Assembly (NCBI GenBank): GCA_041586735.1
Contig: JBFGZQ010000002.1
Span: forward strand, 1-64,000
From: Motiliproteus sp041586735
GTDB taxonomy: Bacteria > Pseudomonadota > Gammaproteobacteria > Pseudomonadales > Balneatricaceae
DNA: 64,000 nucleotides
Direction of reading: 5' to 3'
In this document: positions 59,073-64,000 of the stretch, one piece after another
How positions within the stretch are numbered: position 1 is the first letter of the stretch
Layout of the letters: every line of letters starts with the position of its first letter
Notes under the pieces: model-generated
The model's input: only the letters and a program-made list of their open reading frames with translations
Told to the model about the DNA's origin: nothing
Databases searched by the model: none
Translations under genes and position numbers: made by a program

Positions 59073-59108
59073 CCGCGATCGTTTCAGCCGTACAGAAAAG
59101 CGCTCATC

Positions 59109-59891
59109 ATGCAACCCACACTAAATATTGCCCTGCGGGCCGCCCGGATCGCGGGTGAACAAGTCGCTCGCGCCGTCGAACGTCTCGACATTATCAAGTC
59201 AGAAAACGAAGATGTTGGCGCGTTTATCGTCGACACCGCGGCGGCGGCGGAAAGAACCGTCGCCTACCACCTACTCAAAGCCAACCCCGGACACCGGGTC
59301 ACAGGACTACAGAGCGGCTCCATTGGCTCGCAAGAAAAGAGCGACTTCGAGTGGTTTATCAATCCTATTGATGGTCTAAGCCACGTCACCAGCGCCCTGC
59401 CAACATTTGCCTTATCCCTCATATGCAAGCAGCTGGGCCGTATCGAGCACGCAGTGATACTCAACCCCATTACCGGCGAAGAGTTCACCGCCAGTCGCGG
59501 TCGCGGCGCCCAGGTTAACGGTAAGAGAATTCGCGTTAGCGACCTGACCTCCGTACCCAAAGCCCTGATAGGCAATCACTTTAACTACCTCAACGAGGCC
59601 GGTCTAGAGCGACATCTGGGCGGCATCAAGCAGCTCTACCTACAGGGCGCTCGGCTGCACCAAGTGGGCTCTGCCGCACTGACGCTCGCCTACCAAGCCG
59701 CAGGCCGCTCCGATGGCTGCTGGATTCAGGGTGCCGACAGCTGGGAACTCGAAGCGGGATTGCTGCTACTGCAGGAAGCCGGGTCACTGATCGGCGACCT
59801 CAATGGCAGCAACAACATGCTGAGCAGCGGCAACCTGGTTGCGGCAAACCCCAAGCTCTTCAAGCAGATGCTAAAACTGCTGCATAAATAA
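59109..59891 (+). CDS. suhB: SuhB/inositol monophosphatase homologue with degraded metal site
   Basis: 260 residues (E. coli SuhB 267). MQPTLNIALRAARIAGEQ and the C-terminal GNLVAANPKLFKQML align well with SuhB. The Mg-binding residues do not: the EESG motif is LQSG at 67-70, DPLDGTTNF is NPIDGLSHV (Asn85 in place of Asp; Asp88 kept), and the WDF motif is WEL (Glu213 in place of Asp). Phosphatase activity is therefore doubtful. In E. coli SuhB works in rRNA transcription antitermination with Nus factors, a role that does not need catalysis, and this may be what is kept here. Divergent from trmJ. Confidence 0.85.
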   Translation: MQPTLNIALRAARIAGEQVARAVERLDIIKSENEDVGAFIVDTAAAAERTVAYHLLKANPGHRVTGLQSGSIGSQEKSDFEWFINPIDGLSHVTSALPTFALSLICKQLGRIEHAVILNPITGEEFTASRGRGAQVNGKRIRVSDLTSVPKALIGNHFNYLNEAGLERHLGGIKQLYLQGARLHQVGSAALTLAYQAAGRSDGCWIQGADSWELEAGLLLLQEAGSLIGDLNGSNNMLSSGNLVAANPKLFKQMLKLLHK

Positions 59892-59900
59892 AGCAGTAGG

Positions 59901-59950
59901 CTACACAAAAAAAGGCGCGACCCTCGCGGGTCGCGCCTTTTTTTGTGTAG
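59901..59950. terminator. Bidirectional terminator between suhB and purA
   Basis: A perfect 23-bp inverted repeat (59901-59923 and 59928-59950) with loop TCGC. The core GGCGCGACCC/GGGTCGCGCC is flanked by A7 on the left and T7 on the right, so it terminates transcription both from suhB and from convergent purA. Confidence 0.93.
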
Positions 59951-60035
59951 CAAGCAAGCAATTACCAACAACTAAACCCTTAACTACAGAACAGAACTCG
60001 GCAAGCAGAGGGGACGGTAACGCCCCCGCCATATC

Positions 60036-61331
60036 TTAAACCTCGAAGGCGCTGCGCAGCACGATCGTTTCGTTACGATCGGGACCGGTGGAGATAATAT
60101 CCACCGGCGCACCCACCAGCTGCTCAAGACGCTTGATATAGGCACGCGCTGCCGCGGGCAACCGCTCCAACTGCTGTACCCCAAAGGTCGACTCGCTCCA
60201 ACCCGGCAGCTCTTCATACACCGGAATTGCGGCTTCGTAGCCTTCGCTATCACAGGGCACGGGCAGATTATTGCCCTGCGCATCCTGATAAGCCACACAG
60301 ATCTTAATACTATCAAGACCATCCAGCACATCCAGCTTGGTCAAACAGATGCCGGATACGCTGTTGATCTGAATCGAGTGGCGCAACGCCACCGCATCAA
60401 ACCACCCACAGCGGCGCGGTCGACCGGTGGTCGCACCGAACTCATTGCCCTGCTTGGCCAGATGCGCGCCCACATCATCAAACAACTCGGTCGGGAAAGG
60501 ACCCGAGCCCACCCGCGTCGTATAGGCTTTGGTAATACCGAGAATATAATCCAGATACAGCGGACCAAAACCACTACCCGTGGCAACACCACCGGCGGTG
60601 GTGTTTGAGGAGGTGACAAAGGGATAAGTGCCGTGATCGATATCCAGCAATGAACCCTGAGCACCCTCGAAGAGGATATTGTCGCCATTGCGGCGATAGC
60701 CATGAAGCATCTCGGTCACATCCGCCACCATCGGCCGCAACTCTTCGGCCATCGCCATCGCCGCATCGAACGTCTGCTGATAATCGATGGCATCGACCTT
60801 GTAATACTGGGTTAACGCAAAATTGTGGTACTCGAGCACCTCTTTGAGCTTGGTAGCAAAGCGCTGCGGATTCAGCATATCGACCAGCCGCAGAGCCCGA
60901 CGAGCCACCTTATCTTCGTAGGCTGGCCCAATACCACGTCCCGTGGTACCGATCTTGGCATTGCCACGCGCCAGCTCACGCGCCTGATCCAACGCCACAT
61001 GGTAGGGCAGAATCAACGGACAAGCGGGACTTAGCCGTAAGCGCTCACGGACCGGAACCCCATTGGCCTCCAATTCGGCAATCTCTTTAAGCAGCGCCTC
61101 GGGAGACAGCACCACGCCGTTACCAATCAAGCAGAGGACGTTATCGCGCAGAATGCCCGAGGGAATAAGATGCAATACCGTTTTTTTACCATCGATCACC
61201 AGCGTATGCCCGGCATTATGACCGCCCTGAAAGCGCGCAACTGCAGCAACCTGCTCGGTTAGCAGATCTACAATCTTGCCCTTACCCTCATCGCCCCACT
61301 GGGTACCTAATACAACGACATTCTTGCCCAT
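60036..61331 (-). CDS. purA: Adenylosuccinate synthetase
   Basis: 431 residues (E. coli 432). Motifs: VVLGTQWGDEGKGKIVDLL (GTP and catalytic Asp), GGHNAGHTLV, GTTGRGIGPAYEDK, FEGAQGSLLDIDHGTYPFVTSSNTTAGG and TTGRPRRCGWFD. It joins IMP and aspartate with GTP. It lies 34 bases after hisZ on the same strand, the usual gammaproteobacterial order hflKC-DUF2065-hisZ-purA. Confidence 0.97.
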   Translation of the reverse strand: MGKNVVVLGTQWGDEGKGKIVDLLTEQVAAVARFQGGHNAGHTLVIDGKKTVLHLIPSGILRDNVLCLIGNGVVLSPEALLKEIAELEANGVPVRERLRLSPACPLILPYHVALDQARELARGNAKIGTTGRGIGPAYEDKVARRALRLVDMLNPQRFATKLKEVLEYHNFALTQYYKVDAIDYQQTFDAAMAMAEELRPMVADVTEMLHGYRRNGDNILFEGAQGSLLDIDHGTYPFVTSSNTTAGGVATGSGFGPLYLDYILGITKAYTTRVGSGPFPTELFDDVGAHLAKQGNEFGATTGRPRRCGWFDAVALRHSIQINSVSGICLTKLDVLDGLDSIKICVAYQDAQGNNLPVPCDSEGYEAAIPVYEELPGWSESTFGVQQLERLPAAARAYIKRLEQLVGAPVDIISTGPDRNETIVLRSAFEV

Positions 61332-61365
61332 AGATCCTAAGTCTCAATCAGATTTCAAATTCAGC

Positions 61366-62553
61366 TCAATCAACAGCAACGATACACCAGCCGCCATCAC
61401 GTAAAATCAATTGTCGGTCGCAATCCAACTCCACCCCATCTTGCTCAACACCCGGCAACGCCTGTACCACGCGCTCGCCCTGCCGTCTAAGCTCGGTGAT
61501 CTTAGCTTGCAACAGCGCATCTATCTCTACCGGAGCCAGGATGGCAGCCGACGCACCCGCATGATCGGCCGCCAACTCTGCCAATACTTTCAGATCGCCA
61601 CTAAATCCGGTTGCCGGACGCGCACGCCCAAACACCTTACCAATTTCATCATAACGCCCACCCTTGGCGAGTGGCTGACCATAACTGGGGATATACACCG
61701 CAAACACCACGCCGGTGTGATAGTTATAACCACGCAGCTCGCCCAGATCAAAATACAGCGACACCTCAGGGAAACGCTGCGCCACGCTAGTGGCGATCTG
61801 CTCCAGATCATCGAGTACCGCGCCCATTTGCGGATAGTCAGGCAACAACAACTGCCGCGCCTTGGCGATGGTGTCCGCCCCGCCATTCAGGCTCGACAGC
61901 AACCGAAACGCCTGACACTGGATCGTCGATAGCGACAACCGTGATAACAGCGCGTCCAGCTCGGTCAGCGATTTCTTCTGCAATAGCGCGAACAGCTCTG
62001 CCTGATCATCGGCGGCCAATCCGGCCTCTTGCGCCAGCGCCCTATAGACACCCACATGCCCCAGATCCAGGGTTAACGGCTGAGCCAACTGCGCCAGCGT
62101 CAACGACTCCAGCATCAGACTGATCACCTCAATATCGCTGGCAACCCCCGCATGCCCATAGAGCTCGGCACCGATCTGCATCGGCGAACGCCCGGTCAGC
62201 ATATTCGCAGGGACCGTATGCAATACCGAGTTGGCATAGCAGAGTCGCGTCGGTCCCTGACGATTCAGACTATGGGCATCGATACGCGCCACCTGGGGCG
62301 TAGTATCCGCTCGTAGCCCCATCATCCGACCGGTCAACTGATCTGTAACTTTAAAGGTATTTAACGCCAAGTCATTACCGGTGCCGGTTAACAAGGACTC
62401 CAAATACTCGATCATCGGCGGCATCACCAGATCGTAGCCCCAGCTATCAAACAGGCTCAGTAATTTACGCCGTAGCGCCTCAATCTGGCGCGCCTCAGCG
62501 GGCAGAATCTCTTTAACACCATCCGGCAACAACCAACGATCAGCAATAGACAT
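61366..62553 (-). CDS. hisZ: ATP phosphoribosyltransferase regulatory subunit HisZ
   Basis: 395 residues, a class II aminoacyl-tRNA synthetase-like protein related to HisRS without aminoacylation function: WLLPDGVKEILPAEARQIEALRRKLL, PPMIEYLESLL, LRADTTPQVARIDAH, GYNYHTGVVFAVY and KGGRYDEIGKVFGRARPATGFS. HisZ activates short-form HisG. This implies a short HisG elsewhere, unlike enterobacteria, which lack HisZ. Placed between the DUF2065 gene and purA. Confidence 0.95.
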   Translation of the reverse strand: MSIADRWLLPDGVKEILPAEARQIEALRRKLLSLFDSWGYDLVMPPMIEYLESLLTGTGNDLALNTFKVTDQLTGRMMGLRADTTPQVARIDAHSLNRQGPTRLCYANSVLHTVPANMLTGRSPMQIGAELYGHAGVASDIEVISLMLESLTLAQLAQPLTLDLGHVGVYRALAQEAGLAADDQAELFALLQKKSLTELDALLSRLSLSTIQCQAFRLLSSLNGGADTIAKARQLLLPDYPQMGAVLDDLEQIATSVAQRFPEVSLYFDLGELRGYNYHTGVVFAVYIPSYGQPLAKGGRYDEIGKVFGRARPATGFSGDLKVLAELAADHAGASAAILAPVEIDALLQAKITELRRQGERVVQALPGVEQDGVELDCDRQLILRDGGWCIVAVD

Positions 62554-62643
62554 GAAGTAACAGGCCCCTAGTCAGAGCAGTAACATTAACGATAACAGTG
62601 ACGATAGCAGCCACGACCAACAGCCTACATCAGCACCTATAGA

Positions 62644-62835
62644 CTAATGCACCAGATACAGCAGGCCGGTACCGATCAGCATACTCAGCAAGCCGATCAT
62701 CCGCAGCCGCTGTTCATCGATAGTAGCCAGCTGCCGTACCAGGTTTCGCCAGCGCTGGGGATACAGAAAAGGGATAATGCCCTCTAGTATCAGCAGCAGA
62801 CAGCAGGCGACAAGCAACTCGCGCCATAGCTCCAT
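62644..62835 (-). CDS. DUF2065 family inner-membrane protein (YjeT-like)
   Basis: 63 residues with two hydrophobic segments (LLVACCLLLILEGIIPFLY and MIGLLSMLIGTGLLYLV) separated by a basic loop PQRWRNLVRQLATIDEQRLR, the whole of the DUF2065 signature. Function is unknown. Its constant position between hflC and hisZ or purA suggests a link to membrane protease control, but that is guilt by association. Confidence 0.88.
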   Translation of the reverse strand: MELWRELLVACCLLLILEGIIPFLYPQRWRNLVRQLATIDEQRLRMIGLLSMLIGTGLLYLVH

Positions 62836-62884
62836 ACAGCCCCCTCAACAGGCAGCCGAACTTAAATTTCGAAGCCCCTGACAC

Positions 62885-62910
62885 ACAAAAACCGGGAAGC
62901 GCCCCGGTTT
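62885..62910 (-). terminator. Rho-independent terminator after hflC
   Basis: Reverse strand: AAACCGGG, loop GCGCTT, CCCGGTTT, TTGTG. The stem is 8 bp and perfect. It lies 77 bases past the hflC stop, before the DUF2065 gene. Confidence 0.75.
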
Positions 62911-62986
62911 GCGAAATAATACACCAACGTACCGATAAACGCAGCCCTGAATCGCTACCAAGAAACAGGGCTACGCGGGTGTGGTG

Positions 62987-63862
62987 TTACTTTTTACCAT
63001 CGGCAGAATTGAGATACTTGAAGAAGTCACCGCGTGGGTCGAGTACCATCACATCGCCTTTATTACTAAAGCTCGACTTATAGGCGTCTAGACTACGGTA
63101 AAACGAGTAAAACTCCGAGTTTTTGTTGTACGCCTGGGCATAGGTGGACGCCGCAATCGCATCGCCATCACCACGAGCCAACTCAGCCTCACGGAACGCC
63201 TGAGCCAAGAGTACGGTTTTCTGCCGATCGGCATCGGCACGAATACCCTCAGCCAGCTCGTTACCCTTAGAGCGCAGCTCGCGAGCTTCACGCTCCCGCT
63301 CGGCGCGCATCCGGTCGTAAACCGACTGACTCACCTCGGTAGGCAGCTCAATCCGCTTCACCCGCACATCGACGACCTCAATACCCAGCTCATCTTCGGT
63401 GATATCGTTGAGCTCCTTGGTCAGATTGACCATCATCTCTTCACGATCCCCAGAGACCACCTCGGTCAGCGTACGGCGACCAAACTTATTCCGCAGCCGA
63501 GTATCCATCCGCGAAGACAGCAGATCGGCAGCACGGAACTCATCACCCGAGGTTGCGGTGTAATAGGTCTTAACGTCGGCAATCCGCCACTTGACGAAGG
63601 AGTCCACGATCAGGCGCTTTTTCTCCAGCGTCAGATAATCCTGCGGACGCGAATCCAGCGTCTGCACCCGAGCATCAAACTTGGTTACGGTGTTGACGAT
63701 CGGCATCTTTAGATGCAGACCTGGTTGTAGATTCGCCTCCACCACCTCACCAAAACGCAGCAACAGACCCCGTTCGGTCTCATTAATAATAAACAGCGAT
63801 TTAGACAAGCCGACTATAACCAGCAGCAAGCCTGCCAGCACTACAAAAGTACGTCCTCCCAT
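62987..63862 (-). CDS. hflC: FtsH protease modulator HflC
   Basis: 291 residues. One N-terminal membrane anchor (FVVLAGLLLVIVGLSKSLF), then an SPFH/band 7 domain (NETERGLLLRFGEV, GLHLKMPIVNTVTKFDARVQTLD, RLIVDSFVKWRIAD, KRIELPTEVSQSVYDRMRAERER). A coiled-coil follows (ELRSKGNELAEGIRADADRQ). With HflK it forms the cage around FtsH. It starts two bases after the hflK stop with the RBS AGGGAGGAG, inside hflK. Confidence 0.96.
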   Translation of the reverse strand: MGGRTFVVLAGLLLVIVGLSKSLFIINETERGLLLRFGEVVEANLQPGLHLKMPIVNTVTKFDARVQTLDSRPQDYLTLEKKRLIVDSFVKWRIADVKTYYTATSGDEFRAADLLSSRMDTRLRNKFGRRTLTEVVSGDREEMMVNLTKELNDITEDELGIEVVDVRVKRIELPTEVSQSVYDRMRAEREREARELRSKGNELAEGIRADADRQKTVLLAQAFREAELARGDGDAIAASTYAQAYNKNSEFYSFYRSLDAYKSSFSNKGDVMVLDPRGDFFKYLNSADGKK

Positions 63863-63863
63863 G

Positions 63864-64000
63864 TTAGCGCTCCTCCCTTACGGTGGATGTCTGACGACGA
63901 CGCAGACGGTTAATCACCTCATCGGCAACCTGTTCAACGTTACTACTATCCAGACTTCCCCCACCCAGGCCTGCGCCTGACTGGCTCCGATTCACCATCT
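63864..64000 (-). CDS. hflK: HflK, 3' end only
   Basis: The last 45 codons of a frame that continues past the window edge: SLDSSNVEQVADEVINRL, then RRRQTSTVREER and stop. The low-complexity Ser/Gly/Asn stretch and the basic RRRQ...REER tail fit the poorly conserved C-terminus of HflK. The identification depends mainly on its position directly before hflC. The SPFH domain and anchor lie outside the window. Confidence 0.8.
   Translation of the reverse strand, partial: MVNRSQSGAGLGGGSLDSSNVEQVADEVINRLRRRQTSTVREER

Noticed and set aside
1..64000. CRISPR arrays, insertion sequences, prophage genes, rRNA
   Set aside because: Looked for regularly spaced repeats, transposase or integrase motifs, and rRNA sequence; none found.

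Overview
The window is a gammaproteobacterial chromosome segment. The evidence is the hflK-hflC-DUF2065-hisZ-purA order, the complete iscRSUA-hscBA-fdx-iscX operon, mlaA beside an RssB/RssC-type partner-switching pair, divergent purL/mltF, and yciB with yciI. A complete heme d1 / cytochrome cd1 locus shows the organism can reduce nitrite to NO. The gene mix would fit a denitrifying, possibly sulfur-oxidising lineage near Chromatiales, but that placement is only a guess. I see no phage, IS element, CRISPR array or rRNA.

Layout. 0-5.2 kb: a HAD phosphatase, a tRNA-Ala/Glu/Ala cluster, an rssB/rssC-like signalling pair, mlaA and a porin. 5.5-14.8 kb: hrpA, a large FAD/Fe-S oxidoreductase (ydiJ type), a PHP exoribonuclease, yciB and yciI. 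14.9-25 kb: galU, a UDP-glucose dehydrogenase homologue lacking its catalytic Cys, pgi, purL, mltF and tadA. 25-30.5 kb: a polyamine block (speA, carboxyspermidine dehydrogenase, nspC, speB) encoding arginine to agmatine to putrescine to carboxyspermidine to spermidine. 30.6-33.2 kb: two poorly known envelope proteins and a decayed fragment of guaA. 33.2-46.4 kb: the nir locus, with a d1-propeller-like lipoprotein, a cupredoxin, a NapC/NirT-ethylbenzene-dehydrogenase-like fusion cytochrome, then nirS and nirN-J-H-G-DL-F-C, preceded by cysG. 46.7-51.3 kb: a MATE transporter, guaA and guaB. 51.5-57.2 kb: the isc operon under a near-consensus IscR site. 57.3-64 kb: cysE, trmJ, a suhB homologue with a degraded metal site, purA, hisZ, DUF2065, hflC and the 3' end of hflK.

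How the genes work together. CysG should supply precorrin-2/siroheme in place of the absent nirE. NirDL, NirG and NirH decarboxylate siroheme, NirJ removes propionates, NirF and NirN finish heme d1, and NirC is the small cytochrome partner. NirS uses the cofactor. The tetraheme fusion and the blue copper protein are candidate electron carriers, because no nirM-like gene is present. A likely FNR/DNR box lies at -41.5 of a nirS promoter.

Most interesting observations: a lipoprotein that looks like half of a d1 propeller without the heme His; the NirT/EB_dh fusion with a CX3CH motif; a His-rich insertion beside the d1 ligand of NirS; substituted active sites in the UGD and SuhB homologues; a pseudo-receiver in the RssB homologue; a small family of 18-bp palindromic REP/BIME repeats at four intergenic loci; and a guaA remnant 15 kb from intact guaA. 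Several gene starts were moved to the codon supported by a ribosome binding site or by family alignment.
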